From Phaeosaccion multiseriatum (Eukaryota > Ochrophyta, other classes), in assembly GCA_965112735.1 (NCBI GenBank), contig OZ218955.1, positions 186,001-250,000 of the forward strand: 64,000 nucleotides of DNA. The letters run 5' to 3'. The notes under the pieces were generated by a model that saw only the letters and a list, made by a program, of their open reading frames with translations, did not search any database and was not told the DNA's origin. Below, in pieces: positions 1-12,139 of the stretch. The position numbers and the translations under genes are program-made. Within the stretch, counting starts at the first letter, position 1. Each line of letters opens with the position of its first letter.

Positions 1-57
1 CTGCACTTGGAGATTGTGGACGAGCTGCTGCTGCACACACCCAACAGCATAGGTGAG

Positions 58-103
<46 letters not shown>

Positions 104-186
104 AGTGGGGGGTGGGGGAGTGCGTGGGCGCGTGGGTGTGGGAGGGAGGCACTGCGAAACAGGCGCGGAGCAAGCAGACACACACG

Positions 187-226
<40 letters not shown>

Positions 227-902
227 CAGATTGGATCTGTTCTATTTATGAAAGCGGCCCATTGCTCGCTGCGGGGGGGGGGGGGGCGTGAGCGGTACTG
301 CCGTTTTGTCATGGACTGCTCCTCCTCGCATATCCTATTACTCCTCCTCTTCCGTCTTGTTCTTGGTCTTTGAGTTCGCCCCCTTTGTCTCTTCTACTTT
401 CCCTTCTCTCGTCCGTTGACGTCTGCTGCACCTGCCCCGCCCTCCAGCCTGGATGCAAGCCAAGGCCGGCTGCCACATGCGCAAGCGCCAGTTCGGGCCC
501 TGTCAAGAGGTGCTGTACAACCAACTGGTGCACCTGGACCCCGTGCCCCCCCCGGTCATCGCCATGTACATTCGTGCCATCGAACGTGCGCGTGTGCGGC
601 GTGACTCGGCCGGCTTCCCTCTCTCACAGAGCGTGGACTGCGCCTCGCACTGGAGCGTGCAAGTGGAGCGGGATGCCGCGAACCGCCGAGCCGTGCGGGA
701 CACTTCCATGTTCAACGGATGCCACATGGGTGGCGAAACCCTCATCATGAGCCGGCCGCTGACGGGCTGGCTCGACGACAAGGGCTTCCTGAATAGGGTG
801 GCTCGCTCGCGCATGCCGCGCAATGTCCGTACTGACATGGGAAACACGATCCGGATGCTCGGCCACCGCGTGCAGAACAAGGGGAAGCTCATCAAGGGGT
901 AG
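1..902 (+). CDS. 3' end of an unidentified gene (partial, two exons visible)
   Basis: Only the C-terminal part is inside the window; the gene begins to the left. Exons 1-52 and 448-902 join in phase 1 across a GTGAGT donor at 53 and a CAG acceptor ending at 447, giving about 168 residues that finish at a TAG ending at 902. The joined product is basic and probably helical, with several Cys (motifs such as AGCHMRKRQFGPC) and the tail VQNKGKLIKG. A run such as VIAMYIRAIERAR looks like a helical-repeat (PPR/TPR-type) segment, but I cannot assign a family. The intron carries a (TG)n run, (AC)n/(AG)n and a poly-G tract. An AATAAA follows the stop by about 120 bases. The exon chain is fairly certain; the function is unknown. 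Confidence 0.6.
53..447 (+). repeat. Intron with (TG)n, (AC)n and (AG)n microsatellites
   Basis: The intron opens with GTGAGT and passes at once into a pure TG run (about 63-102). An AC run followed by an AG run lies at about 178-226, and a poly-G tract at about 271-286. It ends in a pyrimidine-rich tract and CAG. Confidence 0.9.
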
Positions 903-1024
903 CACGGAGAAAAGCGTTGTGTGCCTTTCTTTGCCTGCCCTGCCGCTTGTTTGCCCCTCTTTTGTATGCTTTTGTGCCGCAGTGGTTTGGCCGGCACACC
1001 CCCCGCCCACCCTAAAAGAGAACA

Positions 1025-1030
1025 AATAAA
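1025..1030 (+). promoter_or_regulatory. Candidate polyadenylation signal AATAAA
   Basis: AATAAA lies about 123 bases after the stop codon of the first gene, in the 272-bp convergent gap before the 3' end of the - strand gene at 1175. Confidence 0.45.
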
Positions 1031-1174
1031 AGACTCTTGCACACAGGCGCTCCCGCTCCTGCTCTACTGCCGCTCTACTGCCGCCACTCTCTCCCCTCAT
1101 CCGGACACGCTGATTCGCAAAGCATCGCCAGTGATCCCTGTCACTGCATCGCTGCCACTGACCACTGTCATGTG

Positions 1175-2019
1175 TCATCTTTTCCGGGCGGAGAAGCTCT
1201 TGTTGGACAGGTGCAGCACTCCATCGCGCATGCGGCCCGGAGAGTACACGTCCCCCTCCCTCGTGCTCGCGCTGCCCGCCTTGCTCTTCCTACTCTTGTT
1301 GTGGCCCGTCACGATGCCCGACTCCTTCTCCTCATCCTCCTGCTGGGCCGATCGCATCTGGTAATTGCCATTGGAAGCGGCAGGTACAGCAGAGCAAGAA
1401 CAACAAGAGGGCCAAAATGGATCGCATCAATACCCCCCTCCCACGAATATGCCCTCCTTTCCTCTCTCTGCGTGTTGTATGCTCCTCTCCCTCGTAAAAG
1501 TGATTCACTGTCCCCTGAAGAACGAGACGCCTTTCCTTTTCTGTCGCCCTCCCCACCGCTTCTCGTGACGCCCTTGCTCACCTTCTGCTTGGCCTTCATG
1601 CCCTGCAGCATCTTATACGGGACCTTCTGCATCTTCGCCTTGCGCCCGCCCAGGGCCTCAATCTTCTTCTGGTCGTGCATCCTCTTGAGCCGCCCCGTGA
1701 ACTGCTCCGATCCCAAGTCTGTCACGCTCTTCCAAATGGCCTGGTGCTCAGCTTCCCACGACGAGGACCGAGGACGTTTGTTCCCGACCCTTTCTCTAGA
1801 CTTCATCTCAGTACGACCGGGTCCCGTTGTTCTTTTACCACCACCTACTCCTCTTGTCATCCTTTGGGCCGAGGAGTAGGCACCCGAAGCCTCCACCACC
1901 ACCACTGGGCCCCGGGTAGGGGGAGGCGAAGGACCGCCAGTCGCCGCAGCAGAGGCGGGTTTCGCTTTGGGCGCCAGCCCATCGCCTTTTCTCTTCGAAC
2001 CAGCCCCCTTCTTCGCCAT
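1175..2019 (-). CDS. DUF4602 / C1orf131-like protein, probable ribosome biogenesis factor
   Basis: Two exons, 2019-1582 and 1357-1175, join in phase 0 across a GTGAGC donor and a TTACCAG acceptor. They encode 206 residues starting MAKKGAGSKRK. The middle and C-terminal parts match what I know of the DUF4602 family: a basic block with GGRKAKMQKVPYKMLQGMKA, then an acidic ESGIVTGH-type segment, and near the end the GR-x-R-DGVLHLSNK motif. Human C1orf131 is reported as a structural component of the small-subunit processome, so a nucleolar role in 18S rRNA maturation is the likely job. The N-terminal third is low-complexity and rich in Lys, Ala and Pro. The longer open frame starting upstream at 2244 is not needed, because MAKKG is a natural start. 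The family call rests on motif memory. Confidence 0.72.
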
Positions 2020-2784
2020 CTTATCAGCTGTTTCTCTTTCTTTTGTTATGTTAAAAGAAGAAGGGAGCTCGGGGAGAGGTGTGCCAGCTGTGAATCCTAT
2101 CACCATCTCTCCCTCTCTGCCTGAGGTGATTCCTATTAAGTCAATAAAGTTCTTCCCCTCTCTGTTCCCCCTCTCTGCCTGAACTCTCATTGTCTCCCTG
2201 TCTGAATGTCTATCCGTCTGTGTATCCCATGCCCTCTCCTTCATCGCTTCTCAGCGCGGATTTGTATTGCCTGGCCCGGAGGCTGAATGTCCGGACCTTG
2301 TCGTCACCGTCGTGTGATAGTGGGCAAGTGAGTCCCGGGCCCCTCGCTCGGCTGTTCAGCGGCCGGCCTGGGACTTTACCCGACCCCCACCCCCCCAAGG
2401 AGGCCCTCTGACGGACCTCGGGACTGACTCAGGCTCTGCAATGCGCCCCTTGCAACACCTTTGGCCAAGCCAAGAGCTCAAATCCTCCTTCTGTAAGTCC
2501 TTTCTTTCTGGCTGTTGAGGGCTGAAGGATAGGGCGCGGGGCGCCGCCCTGGCCAGAGATCGAGTGGGGAGCGGCCCCAGGCGGAGCAAGAGGGTCGGCG
2601 GCGTGATCTGCTGTTCTCTGACAGCGTGCCATCTGATACTGCCGTCACACAGCCGGAGGGGGCTGCTATGGTGGCGTCCATCGGTGTGCTTGGCTCTCTG
2701 CTCTCGCGCAATGGCTAGGCGCCCAATCGCATTCTATTAGTTGGGGCCATCCGTTCGAAAGTGCCGTATAGTGAGGGGTGGGTG
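2020..2784. other. Intergenic, no gene recognised
   Basis: This is the 5' flank of the DUF4602-like gene. It holds pyrimidine-rich sequence and short chance open frames without domain content. Nothing further could be supported. Confidence 0.6.
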
Positions 2785-2790
2785 GATTGG

Positions 2791-2970
2791 TCGGCCCCGT
2801 GCACGCCTAGCGGCCTAGGCCTATTTGGGAGAATTGCCCGGCCTAGCGAGGGCCGTAGGACTGAAAAGTGAGCGGCCTAGAGCGGCCGGCCGCCGGCCTA
2901 GGCCTAGATCGGCCGAAGGCCGAGCGGCCTAGCGGCCTAGAGCAAAATCGCTTGGCGTGCATGGGGCCGA
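2791..2970. mobile_element. Short non-autonomous TIR element with 6-bp target duplication (GGCCTAG-rich)
   Basis: The element begins TCGGCCCCGTGCACGCC and ends GGCGTGCATGGGGCCGA. These termini are inverted repeats over about 21 bases with two mismatches. It is flanked on both sides by the same hexamer GATTGG (2785-2790 and 2971-2976), as expected for a target-site duplication. The interior is nearly all nested palindromes of GGCC and CCTAGG with the doublet GCGGCCTAGCGGCCTAG. There is no coding capacity. A truncated relative lies at 20136-20208. Confidence 0.82.
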
Positions 2971-2976
2971 GATTGG

Positions 2977-4004
2977 TTGTGTTGCTTCTCGGGCCGTTGT
3001 ATTGGCATGAAGAGGCACTACAAGGACTCGCAGAGGAATCGCAAGCATTCGTAGCGCAGCTGAGGAAAGAATGGAGGGAGACCGAGGGAGGGATTGAGGG
3101 AGGGAAGTGTACGGAGAGAGAGAGAGAGAGAGGGGAAGAGAGGGAGGGAGGGGGGGAAGGAGCGACAGCGAGAAAGCGAGGAGGGGGGGGTGAGAGAGGG
3201 GAGCGAGGAGCCTCGAAGGAGCCGAGCGAGTTCAGGGACAGGCAGCATACCTGCAAGACCAAGATGCGAAGAATTCATGGAGTCGGCTGGAGGCGACGAT
3301 GCCTTGTGGCGAGGGTGCGTGCGTGCGTGCGTGCTTTCGTGCGTGCGTGCTGCTTGCGCCCTCTGAAGTTGATGAAGGCAATCTCCCCGGCCGGCACCAA
3401 CTGTGTGAGAGTATGAGGCTGCTGCTCTCATCGATGCTCCATTCAAGCACGGGAGGGGCAAGGCAGGGTACTTCAAGAAAATGACGTTTCCTTTAATTAA
3501 GGACCCTTGAGGCAAGGCAGATATTGACTCATTGAAATTAGGAATCACGGCGGAGACGAGAGAGGGGACATTTTATTCCAAATGTAAATATTCCTAAAAT
3601 ATGCGGAAGGAGGCCAGCAAACGCACAACACATGAATATCAAAAAATGTCCCCTTCTCTTCTCGTTTCAGATTTGATGGACGAGCGGTTTTCTTTTTGCC
3701 AACCCTCCCACGCTGAGCCTAAAGTTGTTTTTTCCACACGGCGTACATGTAACCGTTCAAATCCAGCTCATTCGTAGCGGTCGTCACCATAGCATAGTTG
3801 CACGCACCTCCAGCTCTGGCAATGCCTCCTGTGCACGCCACCTGCAGCTGGGCCGGATGCTGGGCCGGGCGCAATTGATTTCACAAATTTTTTTGGAAGC
3901 CCAAAAGAAGAAGAAGAAGAAAGAAGGGGAAGGGAACGCTCCGGGTGAGAGCCTGGTGAGGGCCTGGTGAGAGCCTGCGTCATCGATAGAAGCAGGCGGC
4001 AACC
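2977..4004. other. Intergenic, purine-rich tract and GTGC repeats
   Basis: The region contains a GA-rich stretch (about 3070-3215), a (GTGC)n-like run (about 3315-3355), and an AT-richer stretch (3480-3640) before the 5' end of the amidotransferase gene. I recognise no gene. Confidence 0.6.
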
Positions 4005-7000
4005 ATGTGTGGAAACTTCGGGTAAGTGCTGCTGCGTCCTGCTGCTCGCGGCCGCTGTCGGTGCCAAGTCCAGCGGAAGAAAGCCCGGGGCGGGCAGGAG
4101 CCACGAAAGCATGGAACATGGGAAGGAGACGCTCTAACCACCCTCTATAGAATATGCCTGGGCTTGCCCTTGTGGGGGATCTCTCCTGAAGGAAGCAACG
4201 GGTGGAGATCTGACTCCCTCCCCCCCTCCCTCCCTCCCTCCCTCCCTCCCTCCCCCCCTCCCTCCCTCCCTCCCTCCCTCCCTCCCTCCCTCCCCTCTCC
4301 TCCTCCCCCCTGCCCAGGATGCTGCGGCTGCTGCTGGCCGACCCCCGTCTCGCGGAGAGGCTGCAGCAGCGAGACGATGGGATGACCATGGTGTCCAGCA
4401 CTGACTTGGAGATCCTCACGCGAATGGCCGCTTGCACAGAGATCAGGTCAGACATCACACACCTACCTCATCATCCACATCTGTGTCATCCGTCTGGCAC
4501 CACCTTTCGTGGATCTCTCCTTCCCCCTACTTCTTCTCGCTCTCGCTCTATCCACCCATCTACCACATCCCCATCCCCCTTTTCCCTCCTCTTCACGCCT
4601 CGTCACACCCGCCACCCTCCACCCCCCCCCCTCTCCCCCTCTCTGCCTAAAACAGGGGCGGGCAAGCAGCAGGAGTAAGTGTGATGGAATGGCAAGAACA
4701 AGACCCCCGTCAGATGATGCTGCCGCCCTCCAGCAACAAAGCCTCCGGAGCACGGGGAGGGGAAGGAGAGGGCAATGGCACCGTGACCTCCCCAAAGATC
4801 GCAGCCTCAGACGAAGAGGAGGGGGGCGGCGGACCGGTGTGGGGAGGGGGAAATCTTTCCCAGCCTGGGCCCAAACATCCGCTAGGCTTCGCAGGCATGG
4901 CCTCATCAAAGCCCGACCTGCAACCGTTCCACATGCGCGTGAGGCTGCTGGCGAGGAAGCGACACCCTCTTGCTGACGACTTTGCCGCCCTCTGGAGCTC
5001 CACGTTCCGTTCCAAGCACCCGGGCAGAGCAAAGCTCAAGAAGGCAAACCATCAGAGCTACAGCGCCGCTTACATTGGCCACACACGCTTCGCCACGGGG
5101 TAAGGCACGGGGAGCATAGGTCTCTCTCTCTCGCCCTCTCTCTCCCTCTCTCTCCCTCTCCCTCCCTCTCCCTCTCCCTCTCCCTCGCCCTCTCTCCCTC
5201 TCTCTCTCCATCTCTCTCCCCCTCTCTCTCCCTCTCTCTCTCTCTCTGTGGGTGGAGGGAGTGGACGTGGGGGGTGCGTTTGTGCGTGTGAGAGATGCAT
5301 CACCTCGACGTACTCACAGAGGATACTTCTTGTCGATATTCCTTTGCCCATCTGCAGTGCCTCGTCCCTCCCTCGGATCCTCACCCTTACCCTTAGCCTT
5401 ACGCTGACCCTCATCCCGCCCCTCTCTCACATCTCTCTCTCTCTCTCAGGTCCCTGAACAGAGTGCCTGAACGTAAGTACCATTGTGTGTATTGATGAGG
5501 AATGTCTTTATTGATGAGGAGTGTCTTTATTGATGAGGAATGTCTTTGTTGATGAGGAATGTCTTTGTTGATGAGGAAGGGTCAGGGAGGTGGTGCACTG
5601 TTGTTATTGTGCTTGCTTGGTGCTGTTCTCTTGCCCTGGAGCTAGAGGGGGAGAGAAGGAGGGAGGGAGGAAGGGAGGGAAATGGAGTATCCTCGTCATA
5701 GAGCTTCAGGCTTCATTCAGAGCCCCAGCAGAGAGAGGACTGCACGGGAGGGGAAGGGGGGGTGGTCTGTCTTCGCCTCCCCTTCCCTCTCCCCTTCCCT
5801 CTCCCCTTCCCTCTCCCCTCTCCTCTCCCCTTCCCTCCCCTCTCCCCTCTCCCCCCTCTCCTCTGCTCCCGCCTCTCCCCCCCTCTCCCCTCACACGGCA
5901 AGGTAACCCTACTTCTATCGCCCCCCCCCTCCCCAAAAAAAACTCACCAATCCCTTCCCTCCTTCTCCCCCTCCTCCCTCCCCCCTCCCAGTCCATCCGC
6001 ACGAGTGGACCCCGCTGCGGCAAGAGAACGTGTGGCGTCTCTATGAAGGCTCGTTCCGCCTGCTGCACAACTGCCGAGTGGGCATCAACATCACCCACAA
6101 CGGTGACTTTGAGGCCTTCGACATGTTCAGCGCCATGGCGTCCAACACAGAGCTCGGGCTGTGGCTGGAGAGGGTGTTACACCAACCCAATGCACTCAAA
6201 GGTAAGACAAGACAAGTGAGAATTTATCCATTGGAATTTATGGACTTTGGGGAATTTATCAACCTAAGAATTACGTAATTGTTAGGAGGTGTGGGACTGC
6301 ATTGGCCAAAGCGCTCAACGGGGGATATGGGGGTATATGGGTACGGGGGCGTGGGTGTGGGTGTGGGTGTGGGTGTGGGTCTGGCTGGGTGTGCGTATAC
6401 ATATAAATATTTTTTTAGATATGTTTTCTTCACTCTCTATTTATATACTATATATGTATTATATAGAAGTATGTGTATTGGATGTGGGTGTGGTGTGAAA
6501 GTACGTATGCCTTTGTGCCTGATTCCTTCCGCGGCCCCCCTTCCCTCCCCTATCCACCCCATATATCCCTGTACACACGGCCATGTGGCCACCCACCTGC
6601 CCGCAGGTGACAGCCCCAAGATCGCGGGTCTGATGGATCTCCTCTGCACGCAGGGGCGCTGGGCAGCATCCGCCCGTCTTGCCTATCAACGAGCTATCGC
6701 AACGGGAAAGGAGGACGCTTTCGGAAAAGAGGTGAGTGAGTGAGTGAGTGAGTGAGTGAGTGAGTGAGTGAGTGAGCGGGCCCAGCCTTACGCAATGGTC
6801 ACGAACCGTACTTGGGCCCAGTCGTAACGAAACACACCACACGCCGTTAACGCTCCCCAACGACCGTTAGGGGGTAAGTGCCGAGGCGGGCAACTACGCC
6901 CCCAGCCCCTCCTGGTGCAAGCAGTGGGGAGACCTCATGGAGGGAGTGTGGGAGGGACATAGCAACAAGATCATCAAGGTTGTATTCAAAGACACCAGCG

Positions 7001-8382
7001 GGACGGACTCTTCAGCAGCAGCTTCGGCGAGCGCCGGCGGGAGACGTTACACTATCGTGCAGAGTGCCGTCGGCGCACTGATCGATGATATAGCGGCCAT
7101 GCTGGATCAGAAGGGGGTGGAGTTTACCTGCTACCCCATGCCCAACCGACAGCAGCTGCAGCATCTTGGGACAGGGGCACCGGAGTGGAGCAAGACGGAT
7201 ACATACTCATTTGCTCACCATGCCGTGAGGGCCTTCTTAAGGCAGGACCTGTACACTGCTCTTACTGAGGTGAGGGAGGGAGGGAGGGAGGGAAACTGGA
7301 ATGGACACTGAAACTGCACACTTCAAACTACAAACTGAAACTGTATCTTGTTTCCAGGTGATGCTGCGGGCGGAGGGAAGCTTCGGCATCACATGCATGA
7401 ATACTTTGGAGCAGGACTGTGTGTGCCTCGCCAGCAAGGGGCAGCCCATGGCGCTCTCACTCAGCCCGGAGGAACCCGTTGTGCTCTTTGGGTCGGAGGC
7501 AGCAGCGGTGGGAACGGGGGTGAGGAGGTGAGTAGGGAGGGTGGGGTGGAGGAGAGGAGGTGGGGAGGGGAGGGGAGGGGAGGGATGGAGTGGAAGGGAC
7601 TCACTCTCTCGCGCACGCACGCGCGCACACACACACACACACACTCTCTCTCTCTCTCCCTGTGACTGGTCCTCCTACCTCCATTTCTCTCTAGGTGGGT
7701 GGATAAGCGCCCTGGCGCACAAGCCAGCTCGGAGGTACCCCTCACCACTCAGTCGCACAGAATCGACATGGACGAGAGAGGGGAGGTGATGCGTGTGGGG
7801 CGGGCAGACCCCCTGATGAACCTCCACAGCTTTCTTAACCCCATCCGAGACGAAGAGGCCAAGGCGACGGAGCGGCGGCGAGCTGAGGCCGCCGGTGAGG
7901 AGACTCTTGATGAGAGTATGGCCATGGCGAGGAAGTACAGCGGTGGCACTCTCACTGCGAGCAGCAGCAATCCGGGCTATACTGTTCGTGGTGGCGTCAA
8001 TGGCAGCAACAGCAGCAACAAGAGAACCACAACTATGCTTGCGTCTGGGAGGCAGCAGTCGGCTGCTCCAAAGGCGGGCAGCAGCAGTAGCGGCCCTGGG
8101 GGGGCTGGTGGCGGTGCCAGTAACGGCACTGATGCCCCCCCCGAGGAAGAAGCCATGGGGTGGAACATGGTGTCAGGACTGCAGATCCGCTCCTACTCGC
8201 TTGTGCACTTGCACGAGGCGAGCCAGGGGGACCTGCAAGCCAGGCTCTGCGCCATTGATCCGCAGAAGGAGGTGGGTGGATGGCAGTGGATGGTTGGGGG
8301 TTGGACGGGAGACTCACGCAGACAACCAAACTCACACTCACACTCTCACACATACACATCCATGCACAGACAAAACAAACAT

Positions 8383-8426
<44 letters not shown>

Positions 8427-11400
8427 TCACTCCCACTCACTCCCACTCACTCCCACAGGCCCAGCGAGAGCTTGCAGACGCCTTGGAAGTCTCCAAGCAA
8501 GGCCTCCAGAACGTGCCCGACCTCAGTATGGGCCACTCCCGGCCCAGCCTCAGCGAGATATCAAGGAGGGGCTCGTCCAGCATGCTGGCTTGGTCAGCCC
8601 TCAATGCGAGAGGGAGAGGCCTTCCCACCTCACGGCCAGAGAGACACATGGGGGGGCGGAGTGGTCAGAATAAGGGGACGAGTTGGTGGGGAAGACGGGC
8701 AGTAGTCGAGGGGAAAGGTAGAGGGCAGGAGGGGAAGGAGGAGAGGAGGAAGGAGAAGGAAGACCTTGTGGAGTGGGACTTGCGAAGTGTGTCGTACAAC
8801 GTGTCCACCATCGACGAGAACTGGAGGGACGAGCTGGGAGAGCCGGGGGGGCCATCGGCCTCTGCACCCACGGGGCCGGGCGGCGCGTTGCCGCTGGGGA
8901 GCGCTTTTCAAAAGCCCATCCTCAAGACGGCGGAGGCCTTTTGTCAGCGCCTCTACAAGGCCATGCAGGTAGGTAGAGCGAGTAGGAGGAGGGGGCAAGC
9001 ACATGGGGTATCGGGGGAGGCGGGCGGGGCTGTATGCTCAGTTCCTCTTCACCCGCCCCCACTCACCCCCTACACCCATCCACTGCCATCCACTGCCATC
9101 CCCCATTCACCCCTTTCAGGCTCGGCAAGAGAAGAACACGAACACGATCGACGTGCTTGTGTCGGGCATAGAGGTGTCCCTTTGGATGGCGGAGCAATGG
9201 GCCGCAGACATGAGGCAGATGTTCCCTTTGCTGCGAGTGGAGAGCCTCAGCGCCAACAAGCTCCTGGGTATTGGAGGGCACAGCAATGAGAAGGTAGGGG
9301 AGGGTGCGGGGATGGCAGTGGATGGATGGATGGATGGATGGATGGGTGGGGGGATGGCAGTGGATGGATGAGGGGCTTGGGGATGGCAGGGCAGTGGGTA
9401 GTTCTTATGTTCCGTTGTTGCTCACCCACCCACTGTCCATCCGCTGCCATCCGCTGCTTGGTGTCAGGTGTTCACGTCGGGCTCTCACTTGCTGGAGCTG
9501 TCTGACCTGTCTGAAAACGTCGTGGTGCTGATGGTGTCACAGTCGGGCCAAACCTTCCCCGTGCTGCACGCCACACGGTGAGGGGGGGGTGGATGGCAGC
9601 TGATGGAAGGGAGGAAGGGAGGGAGGGAGGGAGGGTGGACAAGGAGCTTCATTCGCTGCCTTCCTTTCTTTGGTGCTCGCTCAACGTCCCCCTCTCTCTC
9701 TCCTTCCCTCTCTCTCTCCCTCCATCCCTCCCTCCCTCCCTCCCTCCCTCCCTCCCTCCCTCCCTCCCTCCCTCCCTCTCTCCCTCCCTCCCTCCCTCCC
9801 TCCCTCCCTCCCTCCCTCCCTCCCTCCCTCCCTCCCTCCCTCCCTCCCTCCCTCCCTCCCTCCCTCCCTCCCTCCCTCCCTCCCTCCCTCCATCCCTCCA
9901 TCCCTCCATCCCTCCCTCCCTCCCTCAGCATGATGGCTAAGCACGTCCCCCTCGCCGTGTTCCTGATGACCGGAGAGCCCAACAGCAAGATGGAGCAGGC
10001 CCTGCGCCAAGTGCAGGCCACCAACACCACCATGACGGAGAAGGAGCGGCTCGCCCCACGGGTCTTCCTCAACTTCAGGTAAGGAGGGGGGGGGGGATTT
10101 GCTGACTTAGGGGGGGGTTTATTGATTTCTGCTTTCCCTTGTAGGAGTTAACCTAAGAATTACGTATGTATGGGAGGCGTGCAGCTCATCTTCCCTCTCT
10201 TAAATCTCTCTCTCCCTCTCTGCTACGGCTCCTTCCCTTCCCATCCACCGCCACCCCTATATATGTATTATATATACCCCCCCTCCCAGCGGCCACTGCC
10301 CTGCTGAGCCCACGTCCATGGCGGCCATCGCAACTCACCACACGCTGTCAAAGCTGCTTGTCTTCGCCGCGCAGTACACGTGCACGAGGTGGTTGTACGA
10401 CAACAAAGTCGTCGCCAGCAACAAGCGTGCCGACGCGCTTGTCCTATCCTCCGGCACGCCCCCCAAGGTAAGGCAGGAGTCTTACGTATGGTTAGATCAA
10501 GACATATAAGGATGGATAAGGAGTCATACATATGGACAGATGAGGATGATCCTTAGATGGGGGTTGATGAGGATAGGTCGTTAGGTAAGGATAGATATGA
10601 GTAGATAAGGATGGATAAGGACTGAGAAGAACTGACACGATCCTTAGGTAGGGATAGATACGATTAGATAGGAAGAATTGAGACGGACTGAATGGAAGGC
10701 CCAGGCGGTCCGGTGTTGCTCTTGTCTTACTCTGGTCCAGACAAGTAAGCAGGAGTAGGCGTTGGTCGTACATATCCATAAGGGACGCCTCTCATCTCCC
10801 TCCCTCCCTTTCTCGTCTAAAGGGCCCGACGACGAAGAAGGGCAAAGGCAGCAACACGACCATGAGCGACGACACCGGCAGCAGCGATACCAGCACTAGC
10901 ACCAGCACGAGCACCAGCGCGAGCACTACCAGCAGCGCCAGCCGCAACAGGAGCAACGAGGTGGTGGGCTTTATGCGGGGCATGTGCCTAAATGATGCGC
11001 GGGACATGCACATCATGCTCGACGAGGCGGTGCTCAAGGGCGTCACCAACATCACCGGTACGTACGTAATGTTACGTCTCTGTTGTAAGACTCATCACCT
11101 ACGGGCCTTACGTAAGGGTACTCACGAAGGGCGGGGAGGCAGAATGGTTGCACACATTGGATGGCCTCGTTTCGTATGGTGTCTGTTCCTCTCTCTTTTG
11201 TGTCTCTTGCGACCCTCTCCTAGCGCTCTTTTGTTGCCTTGCTGCCCGCTCATGTCTCTCGACTGTTTCTCTCGCCTCTGTCCCTCTCTTGCTGCCCTTG
11301 AATGAACATGACCCCATGAACATGAACAGGGGCCGACGAGCAGGGCAATCGAATCAAGTCGAGTACGAGGGACAGGCTGCTTGACCAAGGTGAGTCTCTT

Positions 11401-11958
11401 CATCCCCGTCATTCTCTCCCTCCCTCCCCCCCCCCCCCCCACTCCCACATACGTCTCCTCCAACCACCCAGCCACCCAGCCAACCAACCAACCAACCAAC
11501 CAACCAACCAACCAACCAACCAACCAACCAACCAACCAACCAACCAACCAATCACCTAACCACCCACCCACCCACCTACCTACCCAATCACCCACCCAAC
11601 CAACCAACCGACCGACCAACCAACACTCAAACCAACCAACCTCCCACCCACCCACACACATATCCACCCACCTCTCTACCCGCGAATAGGCCGAGCTTGG
11701 GCGCTGCACATCAACGAACCGTGGACGGTGATGATGCTCGTGGGCGTGTACGTCATGGTGTCGGTGGTGTTTCAGATCCCCCTCTTCCACCTCGCCACTT
11801 GGGCTGTGGCAAGCGTCCTTCACGCGGCCTTGGGATCGGGTGGGGGCGTGTGCGGAGATGCATGTTGGGGCAACAACATGTACCTCGCTGACTATAGCGG
11901 AGACAGGTAATTCATCCACGGGCGTATCTCTGTGTGTCTGTCTGACTGTCTGTCTGTG

Positions 11959-12049
<91 letters not shown>

Positions 12050-12076
12050 TTCTGTCTGTCTGTCTGTCTGTCTGTT

Positions 12077-12139
<63 letters not shown>

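Noticed and set aside
2868-3416. + strand open frame of 182 residues covering the 2791 element
   Set aside because: It runs from palindromic element sequence into a GA-rich tract; no domain and no exon partners.
9485-10072. Gly-Arg-Glu repeat protein on the - strand
   Set aside because: Antisense of the intronic (CCCT)n microsatellite between SIS-domain exons.
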